64,000 bases of DNA from DATFRX01 sp035630615. Lineage in GTDB: Bacteria; Actinomycetota; Actinomycetes; Propionibacteriales; Nocardioidaceae. The first letter of the stretch is position 1, and every line of letters begins with the position of its first letter. Shown piece by piece: positions 26,119 to 36,441 of this stretch. The notes below the pieces were generated by a model. That model was given only the letters and a program-made list of their open reading frames with translations, did not search any database and had not been told where the DNA came from. The position numbers and the translations under genes are program-made. The stretch is taken from assembly GCA_035630615.1 (NCBI GenBank), contig DASQKI010000025.1, positions 54,611-118,610 of the forward strand. Direction: 5' to 3'.

Positions 26119-28794
26119 GTGGGTGACGCCAAGCAACCTCGACTGCTTCTGATCGACGGCCACTCGGTGGCCTACCGGGCATTCTTCGCGCTGCCCGTCG
26201 AAAACTTTTCGACCACGACGGGGCAGCACACCAACGCGGTCTACGGGTTCACCTCGATGCTCATCAACGTGCTCCGCGACGAGCAGCCGACCCACGTCGC
26301 GGTGGCCTTCGATGTGTCGCGGCAGACCTTCCGGCTCGCCGAATACGCCGACTACAAGGCCAACCGCAGCAAGTCGCCGCCCGAGTTCAGCGGCCAGGTC
26401 TCCCTCGTCAAGGAGGTCCTCGGCGCGCTGCATATCCCGAGTGTCGAGATGGAGGGGTTCGAAGCCGACGACGTGATCGCCACGCTGGCCACCCGGGCCG
26501 AGGCCGATGGCTTCGAGGTCCTGATCTGCACCGGTGACCGCGACACGTTCCAGCTGGTCACCGGCCAGACGACGGTGCTCTACGCCATCCGCGGCGTTTC
26601 GGAGCTCAAGCGGATGACCCCGGACGCCGTCGACGAGAAGTACGGCGTTCGGCCCGAGCGCTATCCCGACCTCGCCGCTCTCGTGGGCGAGACGAGCGAC
26701 AACCTGCCCGGCGTCCCCGGCGTCGGCCCGAAGACGGCCGCCAAGTGGCTCGGCCAGTTCGACGGGCTCGACGGCGTGATCGCGCAGGTCGACCAGATCA
26801 AGGGCAAGGCCGGCGACTCGCTGCGGGAGCACCTGTCCGACGTGCTGCGCAACCGTCGGGTCAATGCGCTGGTGCGCGACCTCGAGCTGGACCTGAAACC
26901 CGCCGAGCTCGAGATGCAGCCGTGGGATCGAGACGCCATCCACCAGGTGTTCGACAGCCTGGAGTTTCGGGTGCTCCGCGACCGCTTGTTCGAGTACTTG
27001 TCGGTCGACGAGCCGCAGGCCGAGTCGGCGTTGACAGTCGACGGCGAGCGCCTGGCCCCGGGTGCGCTCACCGAATGGCTGGCCAAATACGGCGGCGCGT
27101 CACAGCGGCTCGGCGTCGCGGTCAAGGGCTGGTGGGGGCGCGGCACGGGTCGAGTCGACGCCGTCGGCCTCGCCCATCCCGACGGTCCGGCCGCGTGGAT
27201 CGACGTGCCCGCGATGTCACCCGACGACGATCAGGCGCTGGCTGGATGGCTGGCCGACCCCGACCGGCCGAAGGTCATGCATGACGCCAAAGGGCCGATG
27301 CACGCGCTGGCGGCCCAGGGCTGGACTCTGAGGGGGCTCGCCTGCGACACCGCGATCGCGGCCTATCTGGCCCGGCCCGATCAGCGGTCCTACGACTTGG
27401 CCGACCTCTCGCTGCGCTACCTACATCGAGAGCTGCGCGACGACGCCGACGGCGACCAGTTGACTCTCGACGTCGACGAGGGCGCCAGCACCGAGGCCGA
27501 CATGGTTCGGGCGCGGGCCGCCGTCGACCTGGCGGAGGTGTTCGAAGCCGAGGTCGAGCAGCGCGGCGGCGCAACTCTCATGCGCGACGTGGAGCTGCCG
27601 CTCGTCGACGTGCTCGCCGACATGGAGCGGGTCGGCATCGCCGTCGACGACGACGTTCTCGCCGAGCTCGAGGACGAGTTCGCCGAGCATGTTCGGGCGG
27701 CCGCCGAGGACGCTTACGCCGTCATCGGCAAGCAGATCAACCTGGGCTCGCCGAAGCAGCTGCAGGTCGTGTTGTTCGACGAGCTCGCCATGCCCAAGAC
27801 CAAGCGCACCAAGACCGGCTACACGACCGACGCCGAGTCGCTGCAGGGGCTCTATGCCAAGACGGAGCACCCGTTCCTCCAGCACCTGCTTGCGCATCGA
27901 GACGCGAGCAAGCTGCGATCGACCGTCGAGGGTTTGCGCAAGACGATCGCCGACGACGGCCGGATCCACACGACGTTCATCCAGACGGTCGCTGCCACCG
28001 GACGGCTCGCCTCGACCGACCCCAACCTGCAAAACGTGCCGATCCGAACCGAGTCGGGGCGTCGGATCCGGACCGCGTTCATCGTCGGCGACGGCTACGA
28101 GACGTTGCTGACGGCCGACTACAGCCAGATCGAGATGCGGATCATGGCGCATCTGTCGGAGGACGCCAACATCATCGAGGCGTTCCAGTCCGGCATGGAC
28201 TTCCACGCCGTGACGGCAGCTCGGGTGTTCGACGTCGATCCCGAGCAGGTCAACGGCGAGATGCGGAGCAAGATCAAGGCGATGAACTACGGCCTGGCCT
28301 ATGGCCTGTCGTCGTACGGACTCTCCCAGCAGCTCGGCATCGAACCCCGCGAGGCGCAGGGTCTGATGGACGAATACTTCGAGCGCTTCGGCGGCATCCG
28401 CGACTATCTGCACGGCGTCGTCGGCGAGGCCCGCCGGACCACGTTCACCGAGACGATCATGGGTCGGCGGCGCTATTTGCCGGACCTGACCAGTGACAAC
28501 CGGCAGCGGCGGCAGATGGCCGAGCGGATGGCGCTCAATGCTCCGATCCAGGGGTCGGCGGCCGACATCATCAAGGTGGCGATGCTCCGCGTTCACGAGG
28601 CGATTCTCCAAGCCGGACTCGCGTCGCGGATGTTGCTCCAGGTGCACGACGAACTGCTGCTCGAGGTCGCGCCGGGGGAGCTCGAGCAGGTGACCGAGCT
28701 GGTCCGCTCCCAGATGGCCGGGGCGGCCGACCTCACCGTCGCGTTGGACGTCTCGGTCGGCACCGGTCGGAGCTGGCACGAGGCCGCCCACTAA
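26119..28794 (+). CDS. polA: DNA polymerase I
   Basis: This 891-residue repair polymerase removes primers and fills gaps. The 5'-3' exonuclease is at about 5-290 (LLIDGHSVAYRAFFA, FEADDVIATLA, ETSDNLPGVPGVGPKTA). The middle domain (about 315-495) lacks the proofreading DxE motif: GVAVKGWWG stands where FDTET would be, so 3'-5' exonuclease is predicted dead, as in mycobacterial PolA. The polymerase domain has motif A TADYSQIEMRIMAH, motif B RSKIKAMNYGLAYGLSSYG and motif C QVHDELLLEV. The start is GTG. Confidence 0.96.
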   Translation: MGDAKQPRLLLIDGHSVAYRAFFALPVENFSTTTGQHTNAVYGFTSMLINVLRDEQPTHVAVAFDVSRQTFRLAEYADYKANRSKSPPEFSGQVSLVKEVLGALHIPSVEMEGFEADDVIATLATRAEADGFEVLICTGDRDTFQLVTGQTTVLYAIRGVSELKRMTPDAVDEKYGVRPERYPDLAALVGETSDNLPGVPGVGPKTAAKWLGQFDGLDGVIAQVDQIKGKAGDSLREHLSDVLRNRRVNALVRDLELDLKPAELEMQPWDRDAIHQVFDSLEFRVLRDRLFEYLSVDEPQAESALTVDGERLAPGALTEWLAKYGGASQRLGVAVKGWWGRGTGRVDAVGLAHPDGPAAWIDVPAMSPDDDQALAGWLADPDRPKVMHDAKGPMHALAAQGWTLRGLACDTAIAAYLARPDQRSYDLADLSLRYLHRELRDDADGDQLTLDVDEGASTEADMVRARAAVDLAEVFEAEVEQRGGATLMRDVELPLVDVLADMERVGIAVDDDVLAELEDEFAEHVRAAAEDAYAVIGKQINLGSPKQLQVVLFDELAMPKTKRTKTGYTTDAESLQGLYAKTEHPFLQHLLAHRDASKLRSTVEGLRKTIADDGRIHTTFIQTVAATGRLASTDPNLQNVPIRTESGRRIRTAFIVGDGYETLLTADYSQIEMRIMAHLSEDANIIEAFQSGMDFHAVTAARVFDVDPEQVNGEMRSKIKAMNYGLAYGLSSYGLSQQLGIEPREAQGLMDEYFERFGGIRDYLHGVVGEARRTTFTETIMGRRRYLPDLTSDNRQRRQMAERMALNAPIQGSAADIIKVAMLRVHEAILQAGLASRMLLQVHDELLLEVAPGELEQVTELVRSQMAGAADLTVALDVSVGTGRSWHEAAH

Positions 28795-28819
28795 CGGTGG
28801 GACGCGTGGGCCGCGGCGT

Positions 28820-30046
28820 CTACCGCCCCCGCGAGAGGCGTGGCCGCATTTGGACGACGGCGGCCAAGGCGACACCCGCGGCTGCCGCGGTGACGACGAC
28901 GGGCAGGACGTCGATCTGGTCGACCGCCGTCAGCGCGATCGCGGTCGCGACGGCGAGCGCGGTCCACAGGGCGACCACGATGATCCGACTCCGTCGAGCC
29001 AGTGCGTCGTACAACAGCAACTGCACTAAGGCGAACATCGAGCCCTCGATCGCGAACAGCGGCAGGAGCGACTGGACCTCGGCGTAGTCGTCGCCGCCGA
29101 CGAACGCCAGCGCGAGGTCGGGGAGCAGCCAGACGCCGGCGACGACCGCGGCTCCGAGGGCGGCGATGATCGTTGCCGCGACCTGTCGGGTGCGACGGTC
29201 CACCGCCTGTGCCAGGTCGGGAAAGGCGACCACGGTGACGAACTGGGGGAGGAACAGGCAGGCCTTGGTGACGATCAGCCCGGCCGCATAGACCCCGCTG
29301 TCGTGGGGGCTGAAGATCACGCGGGCGAGGACCGCGTCGGCGTTGGTGAGCGCGAAGTAGGCCAGGAGCGCATGCGTGCCGTGGATGGTCTCGACGAGGA
29401 CGGCCCGACTCGCGGAATCGGCCGGGGGTTCGGTGTCCGGCGGACGTGGTCGTAGCAGCGACCAGCCCGCCAGGACGGGTACGACGGTGCCGAGCAGCAC
29501 GCCCAGCATGACGATGCTTGGCCGCGGCTCGACGACGGCGGCGAGCGAGCCGAAGACAAGTCGCCCGAGGCCGACCGCCGCATAGAGCACCGCCAGGCGG
29601 CTCCATCGCCGGCTGCCTTGGGCGACACCGGCCTCGGTGCCGAAGACCGTGAGCGGGACGAGCGTGCCGGCCACGAACACCATCGACCACCACGACGACA
29701 GCGCGAGCACCTCGCGCAGGACCGGCGCCAGGGCCAACGCGACCGCTGACACGATCGCGGCCGCGATCCAAGTCGCCCGGCGGGCTGCGGCGATGACGGC
29801 CGGATGATCCTTGGGATCTCGGGTGGCGAGCCGGCGCGCGGTCGTAGCCTGCAAGCCGAGCGATGCGACGTTGCCGACCAGGATGATGCCCATCAACGCG
29901 GTCAGCTCACCGAAGTACTTCGGCTCGAGGAGCCGCGCAGCGATCAGCGTGAAGCCGTACGTAGCGAGGTTCATCGCGGTGATCGACACGGCGACGATGC
30001 CGGCATCGGCCAGCCTGGCGCGCAGGCCAGCGGGTGGCAGCGGCAT
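28820..30046 (-). CDS. Wzx-like oligosaccharide flippase family membrane protein
   Basis: This 408-residue protein has about 12-14 hydrophobic segments and the opening AGIVAVSITAMNLATYGFTLIAARLL typical of the polysaccharide-exporter (MOP) superfamily. I chose the ATG at 30046, with GGAG 5 nt upstream; the ATG at 30124 would leave no room from the divergent gene starting at 30123. It probably translocates a lipid-linked glycan across the inner membrane. It stands convergent to polA and divergent from a GT-C-like gene. Confidence 0.72.
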   Translation of the reverse strand: MPLPPAGLRARLADAGIVAVSITAMNLATYGFTLIAARLLEPKYFGELTALMGIILVGNVASLGLQATTARRLATRDPKDHPAVIAAARRATWIAAAIVSAVALALAPVLREVLALSSWWSMVFVAGTLVPLTVFGTEAGVAQGSRRWSRLAVLYAAVGLGRLVFGSLAAVVEPRPSIVMLGVLLGTVVPVLAGWSLLRPRPPDTEPPADSASRAVLVETIHGTHALLAYFALTNADAVLARVIFSPHDSGVYAAGLIVTKACLFLPQFVTVVAFPDLAQAVDRRTRQVAATIIAALGAAVVAGVWLLPDLALAFVGGDDYAEVQSLLPLFAIEGSMFALVQLLLYDALARRSRIIVVALWTALAVATAIALTAVDQIDVLPVVVTAAAAGVALAAVVQMRPRLSRGR

Positions 30047-30122
30047 GGCGGCTCCGTCTCTTTCAGGGACCGGGAGAGGATAGTCCGGCCCGGACGGGAG
30101 CGGCAGGGAGGCGGACCGACGC

Positions 30123-31832
30123 ATGTCGCGGCGAGTGCGAGTGTTGGTGGCGGCCTGGCCGTGGCTGCTCGCGCTCGTGATCTGCGGCCCAGCGCTCGCC
30201 CCCGGGTATGTCCTCAGCTACGACATGGTGTGGGTGCCGAATCTCGCGCTCGACCGGGACGCGTGGGGCCTCGGCACGGCGCTGCCTCGGGCGGTGCCGT
30301 CGGACGCGGTCGTCGCGGTCGTCGACAACGTCGTACCCGGCCATCTCCTGCAGAAGGCGATCCTGCTCGCGAGCCTCGGCCTGGCTGGCTATGGAGCGGC
30401 GCGCGTGTGTCGAGGTCAGGGCGCCGCCGCCGCGATCGCCGCGGCCAGCCTGTACGAGTGGAACGCCTTCGTGGCCGAGCGGCTCGTGCTCGGCCACTGG
30501 CCGCTGCTGGTGGGTTACGCCGCGCTGCCCTGGATCGTGGTCGCCGGTCGACGGCTACGCCGCGGCGATCGGTCGGCTTGGTCGGCACTAGCGATCGGCC
30601 TGGCCGCGAGCGCGACCAGCGCAGTCGGTGGCCTCCTCGGGATCGCCGTCGCGCTGGCGACCCAGGCGGGCGGCCCGGCCGCTACGCGACGACGCCGGAT
30701 CGGCGCGGTGTTGGCCACCGGGCTGGCGGTCAACGCTCCGTGGGTAGTCGCGGGCCTAGCCATGCCCGGCGGGACCGTCAGCGACGCCGACGCCGTCGAG
30801 CGGTTCGGTGTCGAGCCTGAGGGCTGGCTGGGTCGGCTGGGCGCGCTGCTGAGTCTCGGTGGCGTGTGGAATGCGGAGGTCGTGCCGGACAGCCGCGACA
30901 CCCCGATTGCACTGTTGGGTCTCGTCACGGTCGCCGCAATGGTCGTCTGGGGTTGGCGGCGTTGGCTAGCTGCCGACCGGCACGAGGCGGTGGCGTTCGC
31001 CGGCCTGGCGATCATCGGCCTCGCGATCGGCCTGGCCGGCTGGCTCGCGTCCGACGCCGTGGGTTGGACGGGTGCCCGACTGCCGGGCGGAGGGTTGCTC
31101 CGAGACGGCACGCGGTTCGTGCCGCTGCTGGCGTTGGGTCAGGCGATCGCCTTCGGCTGGGCCGTCCAAGCGCTGGCGGACCGGCCGCGTCGGGCCGTGG
31201 CGACGTTTGCCGTCGTTCTCGCCGCCGTCTGGCCACTGGCGCTGCTTCCCGACCTCGCCTGGGGCGCCGGCGACAGACTACGAGCGGTGTCGTACCCCGA
31301 TGCGTGGCACGACGCGGGTCGCGCGGTCGACCGGCTCGAGGCCGACGGCGACCTCCTCGTCCTTCCGTTCACCGCCTATCGCGCGCCGTCGTGGAACCAC
31401 GACCAGCCGGTGCTGGATCCGGCCGGGAGGTTCTATGACCGCGACACCGTCGTCAACGACGACCTGGTCGTCTCGGGCGAGCTGATCGACGGCGAGGATC
31501 CGCGTGCCGACGCGGTGGAGGCCGCCCTGACCGGCGATGCCGGCGCGGACGCGGTCGCCGCCCGGCTCGCCGAGCTCGGGATCGGCGTCGTCGTGGTCGA
31601 GTCGGACGCGGGACCTGCGGGGGTATCGCTCGCCGGTCTCACATCGGTCTGGCAGTCCGACCGGCTCGCGGTCTATGCCGTCCCGGGGCCGATCGCCGAT
31701 CCTCCGGAGCCTGCCGCCGGTCGAGTCGTGGCGGTCGCAGCCGCATGGATCGCGGCGATCGGTGTGATCGGGACGGCCATCGTCGGCGCGGCTCGACGAC
31801 GCTGGCGGCCACCGCATGCTCCTCGGGGCTGA
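30123..31832 (+). CDS. Polytopic membrane protein, GT-C glycosyltransferase-like
   Basis: This 569-residue protein has about 10-12 hydrophobic helices in the first 380 residues and a periplasmic-type C-terminal domain ending in one more helix. The first extracytoplasmic loop has an acidic motif (YVLSYDMVWVPN) placed like the catalytic Asp of GT-C enzymes. Mid-protein there is a GGLLRDGTRFVPLL segment. I do not recognise a named family with certainty; a GT-C or YfhO-like transferase using polyprenyl-phosphate sugars is the best inference, supported by the adjacent flippase and GT4 gene. The spacing to the divergent flippase start is 76 bp. Confidence 0.6.
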   Translation: MSRRVRVLVAAWPWLLALVICGPALAPGYVLSYDMVWVPNLALDRDAWGLGTALPRAVPSDAVVAVVDNVVPGHLLQKAILLASLGLAGYGAARVCRGQGAAAAIAAASLYEWNAFVAERLVLGHWPLLVGYAALPWIVVAGRRLRRGDRSAWSALAIGLAASATSAVGGLLGIAVALATQAGGPAATRRRRIGAVLATGLAVNAPWVVAGLAMPGGTVSDADAVERFGVEPEGWLGRLGALLSLGGVWNAEVVPDSRDTPIALLGLVTVAAMVVWGWRRWLAADRHEAVAFAGLAIIGLAIGLAGWLASDAVGWTGARLPGGGLLRDGTRFVPLLALGQAIAFGWAVQALADRPRRAVATFAVVLAAVWPLALLPDLAWGAGDRLRAVSYPDAWHDAGRAVDRLEADGDLLVLPFTAYRAPSWNHDQPVLDPAGRFYDRDTVVNDDLVVSGELIDGEDPRADAVEAALTGDAGADAVAARLAELGIGVVVVESDAGPAGVSLAGLTSVWQSDRLAVYAVPGPIADPPEPAAGRVVAVAAAWIAAIGVIGTAIVGAARRRWRPPHAPRG

Positions 31833-31867
31833 TAGCCTCCGTCGCGGGAGATGGACAGGGAGCGCGC

Positions 31868-32014
31868 ATGGGATCGATTCTTGCGGGCGCGGTTGCGCTC
31901 GTCGTCGGAGCAGGCCTGGCAATCGGCACGATGGTCACCATCGTGACGACCAACGCCGACGACGACCCGGATCCCGTCGAGACATCGGTCGTGCAGTACG
32001 GGACCGACGGCTAA
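31868..32014 (+). CDS. Small single-helix membrane protein, DUF2613-like
   Basis: This 48-residue protein consists of one glycine/valine-rich hydrophobic helix (residues 4-26) and an acidic tail ending QYGTDG. GGGAG lies upstream of the ATG. Size and layout resemble DUF2613 proteins of actinobacteria, though I cannot confirm the family. Its TAA overlaps the TAG of the convergent GT4 gene. Confidence 0.55.
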   Translation: MGSILAGAVALVVGAGLAIGTMVTIVTTNADDDPDPVETSVVQYGTDG

Positions 32015-33153
32015 GGATCGATCGAGCCGGTCCGGCCTCGTTCGTACGCCCGACTGAGGACGCTGACGAACGACGCCTCGGCGTGTTGCCAGCTGTAGCG
32101 CACGGACTGTTCGTGAGCTCCCTTGCCGAGTCGCTCGCGAAGCTCCGCGTCGTTCAACAGTCGAGCTAGTGCTCCCACGAAGTCTGCCTGGGAGTCGACG
32201 AGTATCCCCGACTCGGCGTCGACGATGGACTCGCGCGTCCCGCGGGCCGAGCGATAGGCCACCGTTGGCGTCGCGTGCGCGCCAGCCTCGCCGACGACGA
32301 GTCCCCACCCCTCCTTGAGCGACGGCAGAGCCTGGACCCAGGCGTTCGCGTAGAGCTCGTGCTTCGCGGCCTCGTCGACATGCCCGAGGAACTCGACGGC
32401 GCCGGCGACGCCGCGCTCGACGGCGTACGACTGCAGGCTTTCCTCCCACCAGCCGGCGCCGGCGACGCGGCAACGGAGATCGGGGAACCGGGCGCGCAGC
32501 TGTGCGACGGCGTCGATCGCATGCTCGATCCGTTTGTGTGGCACCAGCCGTCCGACGACGCAGATCGTCGGAGTGGCGGCTCGTTCGCCGGTGAGGTCGG
32601 GGGCTGGGTCGCTTCCGTTGTGGACGACCGCGATCCGACCAGGGTCGATCCCGAGCTCGCCGAGCTCGTCGCGCGTGGCGGCCGACACCGCGACGTACTG
32701 GCAGCCGGCGTAGAGGCGCGGCGACAGCACCGACTCGATCCACCAGCCGACTCGACCGGCCGGCCCCGGATAGACGACCGGCCACTGCTCTCGATGGACG
32801 TGGTGAACGAGCACGACCACGGGCCGCCCGGTGGCCAGGCGAGTGAAGAACGGCATCCCGTTTTGCACGTCGACGACGAGGTCGATCGGGCCGAGCCGGC
32901 GCAAGGCGATGCCGGCCAGCGTCTTCGGATAGACGCCGAGCTTGCCGCCGCGACGAACGAAGCGGACGCCGTCGCGGATCTCATCGTCGGGGGCGTTGTC
33001 GTGGCGGGCGCAGCACACGGTCACGCGGCAACCTCGAGCGGCCAGACCGCGCGCCATTCGTTCGACATAGCGCTCGGATCCGCCGCCTTCGGGGTTGCTC
33101 GTATCTCGCCAGTTGCACAACACCACATGGCGAAAAGGTGGCGGTACGGGCAT
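32011..33153 (-). CDS. GT4-family glycosyltransferase
   Basis: This 380-residue GT-B enzyme has an N-terminal acceptor lobe (NPEGGGSERYVERMARGL, RVTVCCARHD) and a C-terminal nucleotide-sugar lobe with the E-x7-E motif in KEGWGLVVGEAGA. The ATG at 33153 has GAGGAG upstream; an open frame back to 33528 is rejected because it overlaps the divergent protease gene. It is cytosolic or peripheral and likely acts in synthesis of the envelope glycan handled by the neighbouring flippase and GT-C proteins. Confidence 0.85.
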   Translation of the reverse strand: MPVPPPFRHVVLCNWRDTSNPEGGGSERYVERMARGLAARGCRVTVCCARHDNAPDDEIRDGVRFVRRGGKLGVYPKTLAGIALRRLGPIDLVVDVQNGMPFFTRLATGRPVVVLVHHVHREQWPVVYPGPAGRVGWWIESVLSPRLYAGCQYVAVSAATRDELGELGIDPGRIAVVHNGSDPAPDLTGERAATPTICVVGRLVPHKRIEHAIDAVAQLRARFPDLRCRVAGAGWWEESLQSYAVERGVAGAVEFLGHVDEAAKHELYANAWVQALPSLKEGWGLVVGEAGAHATPTVAYRSARGTRESIVDAESGILVDSQADFVGALARLLNDAELRERLGKGAHEQSVRYSWQHAEASFVSVLSRAYERGRTGSIDP

Positions 33154-33192
33154 CCGCGCTGCTCCTCTCGAGGCGGACGCTATCAGCCGAGC

Positions 33193-33198
33193 TAGTGT
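33193..33198 (+). promoter_or_regulatory. -10 box of a probable leaderless promoter for the tricorn-type protease
   Basis: TAGTGT ends 6 nt before the ATG at 33205, without a Shine-Dalgarno in between. Confidence 0.5.
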
Positions 33199-33204
33199 CT
33201 GGGC

Positions 33205-36200
33205 ATGCCCGACGGTTATCTGCGTTTTCCCCATCTCCACGGCGATCTCGTGACCTTCGTCGCCGAAGACGACGTGTGGCTGGCACCGGTCGCCGGTGGC
33301 CGTGCCTGGCGGCTGTCGGCCGATCGATCGCCGGCGAGCTATCCGCACTTCGCGCCCGACGGCGCGACGGTGGCGTGGACGAGTGCTCGCGACGGCGCAC
33401 CGGAGGTCTACGTCGCGCCGGTCGACGGCGGTGACAGCCGGCGCCTGACCTACTGGGGGGCGCAGCGCACCCTGATGCGTGGTTGGACGCCGGACGGCGA
33501 GGTCGTGGCAGTCACCACCGCCGGGCAAGGCGGCCGGGCCCGCAGCACCGCGTACGCATTGCCGCTCGACGGTGGGCCGGGCCAGGTGCTGCCGTTCGGG
33601 ATCGTCAACGACGTCTCCTTCGGCCCCTCGGGCGAGGTCCTGGTCGCTTCACCGGCGGGATACATCCGCGACATCGCGTGGTGGAAGCGCTACCGCGGAG
33701 GCACCGCCGCCCGGCTGTGGCTGGACCGGCGCGGCGACGGCGAGTTCGAACGGCTGCTGCCCGACCACGTCGCGTCGCTGCCGTGGCCGATGTGGGTTAG
33801 CGACCGCATCCATGTGGTGTCCGACCACGAGGGCATCGCGCAGGTCTACGCCCTCGATCGCGACGAGCAAACCCTGTCGGCGCTGACGTCACACGAGTTC
33901 TACGTACGGCATGCCAGCACCGACGGAGCTCGCATCGTCTACGAGACCGCCGGCTCACTGTGGGTCATCGACGAACCCGGCACATCGGCGCCGCGTCGAC
34001 TGGAGATCTCGCTCGGCAGCAGTCGACCGGGTCGCCGGTCGAAGCCGGTCGACGTCGCAAAACACCTCGGCTCGGTCGCGCCCGACGCCACCGGCCGGGC
34101 GAGCGCGATCGAGGTCCGTGGCACCGTCCAGTGGCTGACCCATCGGGACGGGCCGGTTCGCGCGTTGATGGGCGAGACCGGCGTCCGCGCACGGCTGCCG
34201 GTCAACCTCGGATCCGATCGGGTCGCGTGGGTGAGCGACGCCGACGGCGATGACGCGATCGAGATCGTTGCGGCCCCGGGCTCTGACGGCTCGGCGCAGC
34301 GCTTCGGGTCGGGACAGGTCGGTCGAGTGCTCGAGCTCGCCGCGGCCCCGGACGGTTCGGTGCTCGCCGTCGCCAGCCACGACGGTCGGCTACTCGTCGT
34401 CGACGCCGCCAGCGGCGACGTTCGCGAGTTGGCTCGCTCCGACGACGGTGACGTGAGCGGGCTGGCGTTTTCGCCCGACTCGGCGTGGCTCGCGTGGTCG
34501 CATCCGGGCCTGACCCGAATCGGGGGAGACCTGTCGGGGCTGCGTCAGATCCGGCTCGCCCGCGTCGAAGGCGGCGAGGTCATCGACGTGACGTCGCTGC
34601 GCTTTACCGACATCCAGCCGACGTTTACCCGTGACGGCAAGCATCTGGCGTTCTTGTCGGTACGCAGCTTCGACCCCATGCTCGACGCGTACGTGTTCGA
34701 CCTGAGCTTCCCGAGCGGGTGCCGGCCGTATCTCGTGCCGCTGGCCGCGACGACGCCGTCTCCCTTCGACGCCGAGCTGGCCGGCCGTCCCGTCGACGAC
34801 TCTGGAGACGACAAGAACAAAGCGGCCGACAAGCCCGACGTGCCACAGTCCGTCGTCGACCCCGACGGCATCGAGCAGCGGATCCGTCCGTTCCCGGTGC
34901 CGGCGGCCCGTTACACCGGGCTGCGCGCCATCCACGACGGAGTGGTGTGGCTGCGCAAGCCGCTGACCGGTGAGCTCGGCGACGATCTCGCCGGCGCCGA
35001 CGACGAGCCGCCACGGCCGGCCCTCGAGCGCTACGACCTGCGCCGCCGACGGTGCGACGTGCTCGCCGGGGCCGTTGACGGCGTCGAGGTGAGCGGCGAC
35101 GGCAAGCGCCTGGTGGTGCTCGACGAGGGCACCCTCGAGCTCCGACCGCCCGAGCCGCGCCCGCCGCAGGGCCTGGGCGACTTGGGCTTGCCCGACGCCG
35201 ACGACCAGTTCTCGGTCGACCTCTCTCGGGTACGCGTCGACGTGCAGCCGGGGGCCGAGTGGATCCAAGCGTTCGACGAGGCCGGCCGGCTGATGCGAGA
35301 CCACTACTGGCGGGCCGACATGGGCGGCGTCGACTGGGCCGGCGTGCTCGATCGCTACCGCCCGATCGTCGACCGGATCGGCAGCCACGACGACCTGGTC
35401 GACCTGCTGTGGGAGGTGCAGGGTGAGCTCGGCACGTCGCATGCCTACGTGGTGCCGCCACCGGTCAAGCGCGACCATGATCGTCGCGTCGGACTCCTCG
35501 GCGCCGACCTGAGTCCGGATGCCGACGGCGCATGGCGGATCGAGCGGATCATCGCCGGCGAGTCGTCCGACCCTCGAGCCCGCTCGCCGCTGATGGCGCC
35601 GGGCGTCGGTGCCCGAGCCGGTGACGCGATTCGCGCGGTCGACGGTCGCCCGGTCGATCCGACCGTCGGCCCCGGGCCGCTGCTGGTTGGCACCGTGGAC
35701 AAGCCGGTCGAGCTGACGATCGAGACGGCCGACGGGGAGACCCGCCGAGTCGTCGTCAAGCCCGTCGATGACGAGCTGACGCTGCGCTATCACGAGTGGG
35801 TGGCCGGACGCCGGGAGTACGTGCGGGAGAAGTCCGACGGCCGGCTCGGCTATCTCCACGTGCCCGACATGATGGAGGTGGGCTGGGCGCAGCTGCATCG
35901 TGACCTGCGGACCCAGATGGCCTGCGACGGCGTCATCCTCGACGTCCGCGAAAACGGCGGCGGCTACACGTCGCAGCTGGTGATCGAGCGGTTCGCCCGC
36001 CGTGTCATCGGATGGGATCTCGCCCGCGACATGCGGCCGGAGCCCTACCCGGTCGACGCGCCGCGCGGTCCGATCGTCGCGGTCACCGACGAATGGGCCG
36101 GCTCGGACGGCGACATCGTCACGGCGGCCCTCCAGACGTACGAGATCGCCCCGGTCGTCGGTGTCCGTACGTGGGGCGGAGTCGTCGGCATCGACGGGAG

Positions 36201-36435
36201 ATACAAGCTCGTCGACGGCACCATCGTGACCCAGCCGCGATACTCGTTCTGGTTCGAAGGGCTCGAGTGGGGCATCGAAAACTACGGCGTCGACCCTGAC
36301 ATCGAGGTCGTCATGACGCCGCAGGACCGAGCGAACGGCCGCGACCCGCAGCTCGACATGGCGATCGACCTGGCGTTGCGGACTCTCGTCGAGCACCCGC
36401 CGGTGCGCCCGCCCGAGCTGCCGCCGGTGGAGTAG
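33205..36435 (+). CDS. Tricorn protease homologue (S41 family)
   Basis: This 1076-residue protein carries two N-terminal beta-propellers (about 1-320 and 325-670), a helical domain, a PDZ domain (about 755-850) and an S41-type catalytic domain. Catalytic residues line up with the Thermoplasma enzyme: Ser745-His746 in GTSHAY, nucleophile Ser967 and Asp968 in EWAGSDGD, and Glu1025 in WGIENYGV. It should degrade peptides released by larger proteases, in the cytosol (no signal peptide). Low-complexity DDSGDDKNKAADKPD near residue 540 is a linker. Bacterial homologues are known in Streptomyces. The next gene, an S51 peptidase, follows after 6 bp. Confidence 0.93.
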   Translation: MPDGYLRFPHLHGDLVTFVAEDDVWLAPVAGGRAWRLSADRSPASYPHFAPDGATVAWTSARDGAPEVYVAPVDGGDSRRLTYWGAQRTLMRGWTPDGEVVAVTTAGQGGRARSTAYALPLDGGPGQVLPFGIVNDVSFGPSGEVLVASPAGYIRDIAWWKRYRGGTAARLWLDRRGDGEFERLLPDHVASLPWPMWVSDRIHVVSDHEGIAQVYALDRDEQTLSALTSHEFYVRHASTDGARIVYETAGSLWVIDEPGTSAPRRLEISLGSSRPGRRSKPVDVAKHLGSVAPDATGRASAIEVRGTVQWLTHRDGPVRALMGETGVRARLPVNLGSDRVAWVSDADGDDAIEIVAAPGSDGSAQRFGSGQVGRVLELAAAPDGSVLAVASHDGRLLVVDAASGDVRELARSDDGDVSGLAFSPDSAWLAWSHPGLTRIGGDLSGLRQIRLARVEGGEVIDVTSLRFTDIQPTFTRDGKHLAFLSVRSFDPMLDAYVFDLSFPSGCRPYLVPLAATTPSPFDAELAGRPVDDSGDDKNKAADKPDVPQSVVDPDGIEQRIRPFPVPAARYTGLRAIHDGVVWLRKPLTGELGDDLAGADDEPPRPALERYDLRRRRCDVLAGAVDGVEVSGDGKRLVVLDEGTLELRPPEPRPPQGLGDLGLPDADDQFSVDLSRVRVDVQPGAEWIQAFDEAGRLMRDHYWRADMGGVDWAGVLDRYRPIVDRIGSHDDLVDLLWEVQGELGTSHAYVVPPPVKRDHDRRVGLLGADLSPDADGAWRIERIIAGESSDPRARSPLMAPGVGARAGDAIRAVDGRPVDPTVGPGPLLVGTVDKPVELTIETADGETRRVVVKPVDDELTLRYHEWVAGRREYVREKSDGRLGYLHVPDMMEVGWAQLHRDLRTQMACDGVILDVRENGGGYTSQLVIERFARRVIGWDLARDMRPEPYPVDAPRGPIVAVTDEWAGSDGDIVTAALQTYEIAPVVGVRTWGGVVGIDGRYKLVDGTIVTQPRYSFWFEGLEWGIENYGVDPDIEVVMTPQDRANGRDPQLDMAIDLALRTLVEHPPVRPPELPPVE

Positions 36436-36441
36436 TCCGAG